This document shows, piece by piece, positions 1 to 7,027 of a stretch of 7,027 nucleotides of DNA (positions are counted from its first letter, which is position 1; every line of letters begins with the position of its first letter). The notes below the pieces were generated by a model. The model did not search any database. It worked only from the letters and a program-made list of their open reading frames with translations, and was not told the origin of the DNA. Both the position numbers and the translations under genes were made by a program. Origin of the DNA: Frankiales bacterium (GTDB taxonomy: Bacteria > Actinomycetota > Actinomycetes > Mycobacteriales > SCTD01); the NCBI GenBank assembly GCA_025966295.1, contig JAOPVD010000300.1, forward strand, positions 1 through 7,027, in the 5' to 3' direction.

Positions 1-1063
1 CGGCCTCGCCGACCTCGTTGACGACCAGCAGGTCGCAGCCCTTGCGGGCCAGCTTGGCGCGGCCGTGCTCCAGCACCGACCCGCTGCTGTCGCCGGTCTC
101 CGCGGCGAAGCCCACCAGCACCTGCCCGGGCCGGCGGGCGTCCACCAGGGCCCGCAGGACGTCGGGGTTCTGGACCAGCTCGACGGTCAGCGTGTCAGTC
201 TTCTTGCGCTTGCTGGCCAGGCGCTGGACCGGCCGGTAGTCGGCGACCGCGGCCGCCATCACGACCGCATCGGCGCTGGCGGCCTCGGCGAGCACGGCGT
301 CGTGCAGCTCGAGCGCGCTGGTGACCTGGATGACCTTGGCACCCGCCGGGTCCGGCAGCCCGCTGCTGGACACCAGCACCACCTCGGCGCCGCGGGCCAC
401 GGCGGCGCGGGCCAGCGCATGGCCCTGCCGGCCGCTCGAGCGGTTGCCGAGGAAGCGGACCGGGTCGAGGTGCTCACGGGTGCCGCCGCTGCTCACCACC
501 ACCCGCTTGCCGGCCAGGTCGAGGCCGGCGCTGCCGCGGGCCAGCACCCGGCGGCAGAGCAGCGCGACCTCCTCGGGGTCGGGCAGCCGGCCCTTGCCGC
601 TGTCGGCCCCGGTGAGCCGGCCGACCGCCGGCTCGACGACCAGCACGCCGCGGCTGCGCAGGGTGGCGACGTTGGCCTGGGTGGCGGCGTGCTCCCACAT
701 CTCGGTGTGCATCGCGGGCGCCAGCACGACCGGGCAGCGCGCGGTGAGCAGGGTGTTGGTGAGCAGGTCGTCCGCCAGGCCGTGCGCGGCCTTGGCCAGC
801 AGGTTGGCGGTGGCGGGGGCGACCACCACGAGGTCGGCCTCCTGGCCGATCCGGACGTGCGGCACCTCGTGCACGTCGTCCCAGGTGCTGGTCGTGACCG
901 GCTTGCCGGACAGGGCGGCCCAGGTCGGGGCGCCGACGAACTCGAGCGCGCTGGCGGTGGGGACCACCCGGACGTCGTGGCCGGTCTCGGTCAGCTGCCG
1001 GAGCAGCTCGACGGCCTTGTAGGCCGCGATGCCCCCGGCCACCCCGAGGACGACCTTGGGCAC
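1..1063 (-). CDS. coaBC: CoaBC, phosphopantothenoylcysteine synthetase/decarboxylase (3' end cut by window)
   Basis: Bifunctional flavoprotein of coenzyme A synthesis. The CoaB half joins cysteine to 4'-phosphopantothenate using CTP, and the CoaC half decarboxylates the product to 4'-phosphopantetheine. 354 codons are visible; the family is usually about 400-420 residues, so roughly the last 50 lie beyond the left edge. The flavin-binding CoaC domain (about 1-180) opens with VVLGVAGGIAAYKA and has the catalytic His69 in VPHVRIG, then VVVAPATANLLAKA and PAMHTEMW (116-123), where His119 stands in the place of the usual Asn. The CoaB domain (about 187 on) shows GGTREHLDPVRF and NRSSG near 193-212, VVMAAAVADYRP (267-278), a Lys cluster at 285-288, NPD (299-301) and GFAAET (318-323). 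The GTG at 1063 is chosen because the first beta strand follows at once; no clear Shine-Dalgarno is present. The gene starts 8 bases after the rpoZ stop, so it is probably cotranscribed. Confidence 0.97.
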   Translation of the reverse strand, partial: MPKVVLGVAGGIAAYKAVELLRQLTETGHDVRVVPTASALEFVGAPTWAALSGKPVTTSTWDDVHEVPHVRIGQEADLVVVAPATANLLAKAAHGLADDLLTNTLLTARCPVVLAPAMHTEMWEHAATQANVATLRSRGVLVVEPAVGRLTGADSGKGRLPDPEEVALLCRRVLARGSAGLDLAGKRVVVSSGGTREHLDPVRFLGNRSSGRQGHALARAAVARGAEVVLVSSSGLPDPAGAKVIQVTSALELHDAVLAEAASADAVVMAAAVADYRPVQRLASKRKKTDTLTVELVQNPDVLRALVDARRPGQVLVGFAAETGDSSGSVLEHGRAKLARKGCDLLVVNEVGEA

Positions 1064-1071
1064 GGCGCCGG

Positions 1072-1353
1072 CTACGCGGTCGGGTCGGGCGCGTCCGCGA
1101 CGTGCTCGTGGTGCAGCAGGCCGGCGTTGATCTCGCGCAGCGCGATGGAGAGGGGCTTCTCCTGGGGCGCGGTCTCGACCAGCGGACCGACGTACTCGAG
1201 CAGGCCCTCGCCGAGCTGGGAGTAGTACGCGTTGATCTGGCGCGCGCGCTTGGCGGCGTAGATCACCAGGCTGTACTTGGAGTCGGTGGCCTCGAGCAGC
1301 TCGTCGATGGGCGGGTTGGTGATGCCGATCGGGTTCGCGACAGTGCCGGACAC
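1072..1353 (-). CDS. rpoZ: RNA polymerase omega subunit
   Basis: Small RNA polymerase subunit that clamps the C-terminal part of beta' and helps assemble and stabilise core enzyme. The 93-residue product has the actinobacterial omega layout: ITNPPIDELLE at 11-21, the conserved helix DSKYSLVIYAAKRARQIN at 24-41, EYVGPLV at 53-59, and KPLSIALREI at 66-75, followed by a short acidic tail rich in His, Asp and Pro. The GTG at 1353 is chosen because GGAG (1360-1363) sits 6 bases upstream and the N-terminus matches the family. It follows the gmk TAA by 14 bases and precedes coaBC by 8 bases, the usual gmk-rpoZ-coaBC order. No promoter of its own is visible, so expression most likely depends on readthrough from the mihF side. 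Confidence 0.97.
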   Translation of the reverse strand: MSGTVANPIGITNPPIDELLEATDSKYSLVIYAAKRARQINAYYSQLGEGLLEYVGPLVETAPQEKPLSIALREINAGLLHHEHVADAPDPTA

Positions 1354-1367
1354 GCGTTACTCCAGAC

Positions 1368-1919
1368 TTAGGGGATCTTCAGCAAGGCTACCAGCGCGTC
1401 CGCTGCGCGCTCGACGTCGTCGTTCACGATCACGGCCTCGAACTCGTCCTCGGCCGCCATCTCGATGCGCGCCAGGTCCAGGCGCCGCCGCACCCGCTCC
1501 GGTTCCTCGGTGCCGCGGCCGGTGAGCCGGCGGGCCAGCTCGTCGAAGCTGGGGGGCGCCAGGAACACCAGGTGCGCCTCCGGCATGGCCGCCTTGACCT
1601 GGCGGGCACCCTGCAGCTCGATCTCCAGCAGCGCCGGCAGCCCGGCGGCGATCTTGTCCAGCACCGGCTGCTTGGGGGTGCCGTAGGAGTTGCCGGCGTA
1701 GGTGGCGTGCTCGAGCAGCTCGCCGGCCTCGACCATCCGGTCGTACTCGGCCTGGTCGACGAAGTGGTACTCCACACCGTCGGTCTCCCCCGGCCGCGGC
1801 GGCCGGGTGGTCACGCTCACCGACAGCCACACCTGCGGGTGCCGCCGGCGTACGGCGGCGATGACGCTGCCCTTGCCCACCCCCGACGGCCCGGACAGCA
1901 CGGTGAGACGCCCGGTCAG
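1368..1919 (-). CDS. gmk: Guanylate kinase, probable CTG start
   Basis: Cytosolic kinase that phosphorylates GMP (and dGMP) to GDP with ATP, linking purine synthesis and salvage to GTP. Numbered from the GTG at 1901, the P-loop GPSGVGKGS is at 4-12, the GMP-binding segment TTRPPRPGETDGVEYHF at 31-47, LLEIELQGARQVK at 91-103 (nucleotide site and lid), and VFLAPPS with RRLTGRGTE at 112-132. The start is uncertain. GTG 1901 gives 177 residues beginning MLSGPSG, which removes most of the first beta strand, and it has no good ribosome site. CTG 1919 gives 183 residues beginning with Thr-Gly-Arg-Leu-Thr-Val before the P-loop; it lies 5 bases after GAGGGAG and overlaps the mihF stop as CTGA. No ATG, GTG or TTG was found in frame from 1902 back to about 2075 inside mihF. 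I prefer CTG; a standard gene caller would probably give 1901. Product identity is firm. Confidence 0.95.
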   Translation of the reverse strand: MTGRLTVLSGPSGVGKGSVIAAVRRRHPQVWLSVSVTTRPPRPGETDGVEYHFVDQAEYDRMVEAGELLEHATYAGNSYGTPKQPVLDKIAAGLPALLEIELQGARQVKAAMPEAHLVFLAPPSFDELARRLTGRGTEEPERVRRRLDLARIEMAAEDEFEAVIVNDDVERAADALVALLKIP

Positions 1920-2227
1920 GGGAACTCCCTCAGCAGCGCCTCGCGCTGCTTGGCGCCGAGCCCCCGCACCCGTCGGGCCGGGGAGATCTCCAGGGCCTCC
2001 ATCAGCTTCTGGGCGCGGACCTTGCCGACGCCGGGGAGCGCCTCGAGGACGGCGACCACCTTCATCTTGCCGACGGCGTCGTCGGTCTCGCCGCTGTCGA
2101 GGACGTCGGCGAGGCTGGTGCCGCTGGACTTGAGCCGGACCTTGAGCTCCGCCCGCGCCTTGCGGGCCGCTGCGGCCTTCTCCAGGGCAGCGGCACGCTG
2201 CTCAGGCGTGAGGGGCGGCAGGGCCAC
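1916..2227 (-). CDS. mihF: Actinobacterial integration host factor mIHF
   Basis: Nucleoid-associated DNA-binding protein of Actinobacteria, essential in mycobacteria and unrelated in sequence to proteobacterial IHF; its name comes from stimulating phage L5 integration. The product has 103 residues, close to the roughly 105 of the short mycobacterial form. It begins ALPPLTPEQRAAALEKAA after the initiator, a basic helix, and continues with ARKARAELKVRLKSSG (21-36). The GKMKVVAVLEALPGVGKV stretch (53-70) holds a helix-turn-helix-like LPGVGK, and ISPARRVRGLG (81-91) carries Arg85, Arg86 and Arg88, matching arginines reported to contact DNA. The GTG at 2227 is chosen because GAGGTGA lies 7 bases upstream and the N-terminus matches the family; the frame stays open upstream but that part resembles nothing. 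It follows the only long gap in the window and probably heads a mihF-gmk-rpoZ-coaBC unit. Confidence 0.95.
   Translation of the reverse strand: MALPPLTPEQRAAALEKAAAARKARAELKVRLKSSGTSLADVLDSGETDDAVGKMKVVAVLEALPGVGKVRAQKLMEALEISPARRVRGLGAKQREALLREFP
1925..1931 (-). promoter_or_regulatory. Ribosome binding site deciding the gmk start
   Basis: The minus strand reads GAGGGAG here, inside the last codons of mihF (Leu-Arg-Glu-Phe-Pro). It is 5 bases from CTG 1919 but 23 bases from GTG 1901, so it supports the CTG start and translational coupling to mihF. It also encodes protein, so the match could be chance. Confidence 0.5.
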
Positions 2228-2234
2228 GCGGGGT

Positions 2235-2241
2235 TCACCTC
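2235..2241 (-). promoter_or_regulatory. Strong ribosome binding site of mihF
   Basis: GAGGTGA on the minus strand, 7 bases before the GTG at 2227, is the best Shine-Dalgarno match in the window. It settles the mihF start against longer in-frame readings reaching to 2407, and fits a highly translated nucleoid protein. Confidence 0.8.
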
Positions 2242-2278
2242 GGGCAACGGGTCGGGCGGTGGTCGGGAGGGCGGCGCG

Positions 2279-2308
2279 ACCGTAGCGACTCGGCGGCCCC
2301 CGGAGCAA
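2279..2308 (-). promoter_or_regulatory. Candidate sigma-70-type promoter for mihF
   Basis: On the minus strand TTGCTC (2308-2303) and TACGGT (2284-2279) are separated by 18 bases, resembling the primary-sigma consensus of actinobacteria (TTGACN and TANNNT). Transcription would begin near 2272, leaving a leader of about 45 bases that contains the ribosome site. The -35 hexamer lies mostly in the loop of a GC hairpin. The call rests on consensus match, spacing and position only; high-GC DNA gives many false matches. Confidence 0.4.
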
Positions 2309-2317
2309 AGCCGGGGG
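2297..2317 (-). other. GC-only hairpin between pyrF and mihF
   Basis: CCCCCGG (2297-2303) pairs perfectly with CCGGGGG (2311-2317) around a 7-base loop, AGCAAAG on the plus strand. No T-rich stretch follows in either direction, so it is not a classical intrinsic terminator, but actinobacterial terminators often lack the U-tract. It could limit readthrough from the pyrimidine genes, stabilise the 3' end of the pyrF message, or shape the overlapping promoter. The stem is visible; the role is inferred. Confidence 0.4.
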
Positions 2318-2479
2318 GTCGGGACCACCCGATCGGGGCCTCAGGAGGGGGCGTATCGGGGCGAAGTGTTCACCCGAGAACCGGCGTACCGTGCGCCTTC
2401 GGACCAAAGGCCTGCAGGTGGACCCCGCACGGCCGCGGCGCCCGACGTCCGGCCCAGCCGTCGCGGCGGCCCTGCCCCG

Positions 2480-3169
2480 TCAGCTCAGGCTGGCCGCGAT
2501 CTCCGCGGCGGCGGCACCCGGGTCGCGGGCGCCGGTGATGGGCCGACCGATGACGAGCAGGTCGGCGCCGTCGGCGAGGGCCTGTTGCGGCGTCGCCACC
2601 CGCGCCTGGTCCTGCGCGTCCGCGCCGGCCAGCCGCACCCCGGGGGTGATGAGCACGACACCGGGGCCCACCTCGGCGCGCACCGCCGCGACCTCCTGCG
2701 GCGAGCAGACCAGCGCACCCGCGCCGGCGCCCACGGCCAGCGCGGCGAGCCGGCGTACGGCGTCCAGGGGCGGGCCGGCCAGGCCGACGGCGTCCAGGGC
2801 CTCACCGGACATGCTGGTCAGGACGGTCACCGCCGCGATGGTGACGTCCGGCGCGGCCTCGACCGCTGCCCGCACCATGTCGGCGCCGCCACTGGCGTGC
2901 ACCGTGAGGTAGCGCGGCTTGAGCTTGGCCACCCCCCGGGCGGCGCCGGCGACCGTGTTGGGGATGTCGTGCAGCTTGAGGTCGAGGAACAGCTCGACGC
3001 CGCTGCCGCCGCGCACGGTCTCGACCACCGACGGGCCGGTGCGGCAGAAGAGCTCGAGGCCGACCTTGACCACCGCGACGTACGGCGTGACGGCCTGCGC
3101 CCAGCGGGCCGCGGTCTCGACGTCGGGAGCATCCAGCGCGACGGCGATGGGGGCGCGGTTCTTCGGCAT
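2480..3169 (-). CDS. pyrF: Orotidine 5'-phosphate decarboxylase, type I
   Basis: Cytosolic TIM-barrel enzyme that decarboxylates OMP to UMP, the last step of de novo UMP synthesis. The 229 residues match the short type I subfamily of Bacillus and Escherichia. The barrel opens with PIAVALDAPD (7-16). Lys35 lies in VVKVGLELF, and the catalytic Asp63-x-Lys65-x-x-Asp68 lies in FLDLKLHDIPNTV (61-73). TVHASGG (89-95) follows, then ITPGVR (174-179) and the phosphate loop VIGRPIT (206-212). No active-site residue appears missing. The ATG at 3169 directly abuts the pyrD TGA, and GAGGA at 3174-3178 lies 4 bases upstream within the pyrD end, which suggests translational coupling. As I recall them, the Mycobacterium and Streptomyces enzymes are longer (about 275 residues) and belong to another subfamily, so this form is less expected. 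Confidence 0.97.
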   Translation of the reverse strand: MPKNRAPIAVALDAPDVETAARWAQAVTPYVAVVKVGLELFCRTGPSVVETVRGGSGVELFLDLKLHDIPNTVAGAARGVAKLKPRYLTVHASGGADMVRAAVEAAPDVTIAAVTVLTSMSGEALDAVGLAGPPLDAVRRLAALAVGAGAGALVCSPQEVAAVRAEVGPGVVLITPGVRLAGADAQDQARVATPQQALADGADLLVIGRPITGARDPGAAAAEIAASLS

Positions 3170-4228
3170 TCAGTCCTCGGTCTCGAACGTGACGGGGTGG
3201 TGCGGCGGCGGCAGCTCGTCGCCGACCGGGTCCGGCTCCTCGGGGACGTAGAGCACCGGCGGGTTGTGGGCCAGCCCGATGGCGTCCTCGAAGCGCGCGA
3301 AGCCGCGCTCTGCCAGCGCCCGCGCCAGCTCGTCGAGCACCCGTACCGGCGCGGACGGGTCGCCGAACACCGTGGTGCCCACGCTGATGGCGTTGGCCCC
3401 GGCGAGGACGAACTCCAGGGCGTCCAGGCCGGTGCGGATGCCGCCCATGCCCAGGATCGGGATGTCGGGCAGCGCCTGCCGGATCTGCCAGACGCAGCGG
3501 ACCGCGACCGGCCGGATGGCGGGGCCGGACAGGCCACCGGTGATGCCGCCGAGCGCCGGGCGCAGGGTGTCGGTGTCGATGACCATGCCGAGCAGCGTGT
3601 TGATGACCGACAAGCCGTCCGCGCCGGCGTCGACGCAGGCGGTGGCGATCGCCGCGATGTCGGTGACGTCGGGGCTGAGCTTGGCGAACACCGGTACGCC
3701 GGTCGGCGCGGCGCGCTTCACGGCCTGCACCACCGAGGCGGCCGCCCGCGGGTCGCACGCGAAGACCTGACCGCGGTCCTCGACGTTGGGGCAGGAGATG
3801 TTGACCTCGATCATCGCCAGCCCGGGTCGGCCGCGGAGCTTGGCGGTGAGCTTGGCGTAGTCGTCGACGCTGCCGCCCGCGATCGAGACGACGGCGCGGG
3901 CGCCGCGGGACGCCAGCCAGGCCAGGTCCTTGTCGAGGAACGCGTCGATGCCTGGGCCCTGCAGGCCGATCGAGTTGAGCATCCCGCTCGGCGTCTCGGC
4001 CATCCGCGGCGTCGGCCGGCCGGACCGGGGCGCCAGCATGATGGACTTGGTGACGACACCGCCGAGCAGGCTGACGTCGAAGAACTGGTCGAGCTCCTGG
4101 CCGGCGGCCGCGCAGCCGGAGGCGGTGAAGACCGGGTTGGGGAAGGTGATCCCGGCCAGCTTGGTGCGCATGTCGACGTCGGGCAGCGGCAGCTGCTCGC
4201 CCGCGGGCCGCAGGGTCAGCTCGCTCAT
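3170..4228 (-). CDS. pyrD: Dihydroorotate dehydrogenase, class 1B catalytic subunit
   Basis: FMN enzyme oxidising dihydroorotate to orotate; class 1B forms work as a soluble complex with PyrK and pass electrons to NAD+. The 352-residue product has NPVFTASGC at 31-39, substrate-binding MLNSIGLQGPG at 83-93, and NISCPN at 143-148. Cys146 is the catalytic base of class 1 (class 2 uses Ser). The FMN Lys183 lies in FAKLSPDV, followed by GGLSGPAIRPVA (231-242), GMGGIRTG (260-267) and VGTTVF (283-288). There is no membrane-associating N-terminal helix of the class 2 type. Class 1B proteins are usually about 300-315 residues. The excess is an N-terminal stretch of about 20 residues and a Pro/Glu/Asp-rich tail after about 318. 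ATG 4228 overlaps the pyrK stop as ATGA and is preferred; ATG 4171 (residue 20) is an alternative that fits the usual family start. Neither has a strong ribosome site. Confidence 0.96.
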   Translation of the reverse strand: MSELTLRPAGEQLPLPDVDMRTKLAGITFPNPVFTASGCAAAGQELDQFFDVSLLGGVVTKSIMLAPRSGRPTPRMAETPSGMLNSIGLQGPGIDAFLDKDLAWLASRGARAVVSIAGGSVDDYAKLTAKLRGRPGLAMIEVNISCPNVEDRGQVFACDPRAAASVVQAVKRAAPTGVPVFAKLSPDVTDIAAIATACVDAGADGLSVINTLLGMVIDTDTLRPALGGITGGLSGPAIRPVAVRCVWQIRQALPDIPILGMGGIRTGLDALEFVLAGANAISVGTTVFGDPSAPVRVLDELARALAERGFARFEDAIGLAHNPPVLYVPEEPDPVGDELPPPHHPVTFETED

Positions 4229-5090
4229 CGGTGGCCACCGCCGACCGGGGCGTTGATGGAGCCGACCACGTCCGGCGGGACGGTGCCGACCTCGTCCCAG
4301 CGGACCCGGTCGCCGAGGAACACCGGGCCCTCCACGCAGGAGCGGAGCATCCGGGTCAGGCCGTCGTCGCCCACCACCGGCAGCACGCAGGTCATGCAGA
4401 CCCCGACGCCGCAGGCCATCGACTCCTCGACCGCCACCTGGCAGGGGATCTCGCGCTCCGCGGCCTGCGCGGACACGGCACGCAGCATGCCCATCGGGCC
4501 GCAGGCGTAGACGACGTCCGACCCGGTCCTGTCGAGCAGCGCCGGCAGCACGTCGCTGACCCGGCCGTGGTGGCCCATCGAGCCGTCGTCGGTGGTGACC
4601 TCGATGCTCGTCGCGATCCGCTTGGCGTCGAGCTGCCCGAACAGCCGGTCGGCGCTGCCCGCGCCGAGCACGAAGTCGACCCGGCAGCCGCGGTCGCGCA
4701 GCATGGTCGCCAGCGGCAGCAGCGGTGCGCTGCCGTAGCCGCCACCGACCAGCGTCGCCGTCACCGGCTCGGCCGGCAGCCGGAACGGCTTGCCCAGCGG
4801 GCCGACGAGGTCGAGCTTGTCCTGCGGCCGGCGGGCCGCCAGCCAGGCGGTGCCCTTGCCGTGCACGGCGAAGATGAACTCCACGGTGCCGCCGTAGACG
4901 CCGCGCTCCTTGACGTCGTAGATGGCGAACGCGCGGCGCAGCAGCATGCTCGACTCCGGGCCGCCGACCTGCACCGCCACGAAGTGCCCGGGGCGGGTCA
5001 GTTCGGCCATCCCGGGGGCGACCACGGTCATGGCGTTGTAGGCGCCGACCTTGCGGATGGACAGGACCTCGCCCTGCACCTGGACGGGCA

Positions 5091-5091
<1 letters not shown>
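4225..5091 (-). CDS. pyrK: Dihydroorotate dehydrogenase electron transfer subunit
   Basis: FAD and [2Fe-2S] subunit of the class 1B dihydroorotate dehydrogenase; it carries electrons from the PyrD FMN through the cluster and FAD to NAD+. The 288 residues follow the ferredoxin-reductase fold. An FAD-binding barrel (about 1-105) contains LLRRAFAIYDV (50-60) in the flavin motif position. A nucleotide-binding domain follows, with VGGGYGSAPLLPLA at 115-128 and YACGPMGML at 195-203. The C-terminal cluster loop has Cys227, Cys232, Cys235 and Cys252, with the 5-3-17 spacing I recall for Bacillus PyrK. The flavin motif has Ala54 and Ala56 where Pro and Ser are common. The ATG at 5091 shares one base with the carB stop (TGATG), with GGGAGG 4 bases upstream. 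The overlap with the class 1B pyrD downstream supports a co-produced heterotetramer. Confidence 0.96.

Positions 5092-7027
<1,936 letters not shown>

Larger units (their letters stand above)
2228..2479 (-). other. Intergenic region separating the pyrimidine genes from mihF
   Basis: These 252 bases are the only substantial non-coding DNA in the window. Besides the hairpin, candidate promoter and ribosome site listed separately, it contains the perfect palindromes CCCGATCGGG (2328-2337) and CCTGCAGG (2411-2418). A weak inverted repeat GGCCG/CGGCC (2431-2435 and 2450-2454) lies about 26 bases beyond the pyrF stop. I recognised no riboswitch, no transfer RNA and no convincing small gene on either strand. 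Confidence 0.7.

Noticed and set aside
65..1225. A 386-codon open frame on the plus strand
   Set aside because: It is antisense to coaBC and rpoZ, rich in Gly, Ala, His and Gln, and shows no recognisable domain; the minus-strand genes explain the region fully.
2364..2400. A second promoter reading TTCTCG-17-GATACG on the minus strand
   Set aside because: The -10 lacks the terminal T and the -35 is a poor match; the pair at 2279-2308 is better in both boxes and position.
2228..2407. Longer mihF reading from 2407 (163 residues)
   Set aside because: The added 60 residues resemble no family, cross the hairpin and promoter region, and the excellent ribosome site GAGGTGA sits just before GTG 2227.
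2431..2454. Inverted repeat GGCCG/CGGCC as a terminator after pyrF
   Set aside because: Only 5 pairs with a 14-base loop and no T-tract; too weak in this base composition to call.
3811..4059. Short Ser/Arg/Pro-rich open frames within pyrD, pyrF and gmk
   Set aside because: They are out-of-frame shadows of well-supported genes and have no ribosome site or domain signal.
2366..4510. A 714-codon open frame on the plus strand
   Set aside because: It lies antisense to pyrF, pyrD and pyrK. Its product is a low-complexity mix of Arg, Gly, Ala, Asp and Gln with no motif, as expected for the complement of high-GC coding DNA.

Overview
The window is about 70% G+C and reads as a chromosomal housekeeping locus of a high-GC actinobacterium. 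The main evidence is mihF, a nucleoid protein family confined to Actinobacteria, in its usual place directly ahead of gmk, rpoZ and coaBC. The family or genus cannot be fixed from the sequence. All eight genes lie on the minus strand, so transcription runs from high to low coordinates. No RNA gene, mobile element, CRISPR array or integration scar was seen.

Layout in the direction of transcription. (1) Positions 7027-2480 hold late genes of the de novo pyrimidine pathway: the 3' part of carB (5' end outside the window), pyrK, pyrD and pyrF. They are packed without gaps: carB/pyrK share one base (TGATG), pyrK/pyrD overlap by four bases (ATGA), and pyrD/pyrF abut (TGAATG). (2) Positions 2479-2228 are the only real intergenic gap (252 bases). 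It holds a 7-bp GC-only hairpin, a 10-bp palindrome and a plausible promoter firing toward mihF. (3) Positions 2227-1 hold mihF, gmk, rpoZ and coaBC (3' end outside the window), again with overlaps or gaps of 8-14 bases.

Function. CarB supplies carbamoyl phosphate. PyrD with PyrK oxidises dihydroorotate to orotate using NAD+. PyrF makes UMP from OMP. The second block supplies the GMP to GDP step (Gmk), the RNA polymerase omega subunit (RpoZ), the nucleoid architecture protein mIHF, and two steps of coenzyme A synthesis (CoaBC). carA, pyrB, pyrC and pyrR would be expected beyond the right edge, but this cannot be seen.

Notable points. The pyrimidine half uses the NAD-dependent class 1B PyrD/PyrK pair and a short type I PyrF, in the carB-pyrK-pyrD-pyrF order known from Bacillus. 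As I recall them, Mycobacterium and Streptomyces have the class 2 PyrD and a longer PyrF. gmk appears to start at a non-standard CTG that overlaps the mihF stop codon. I found no undescribed system here; the window is mostly ordinary core metabolism with a few details worth checking.
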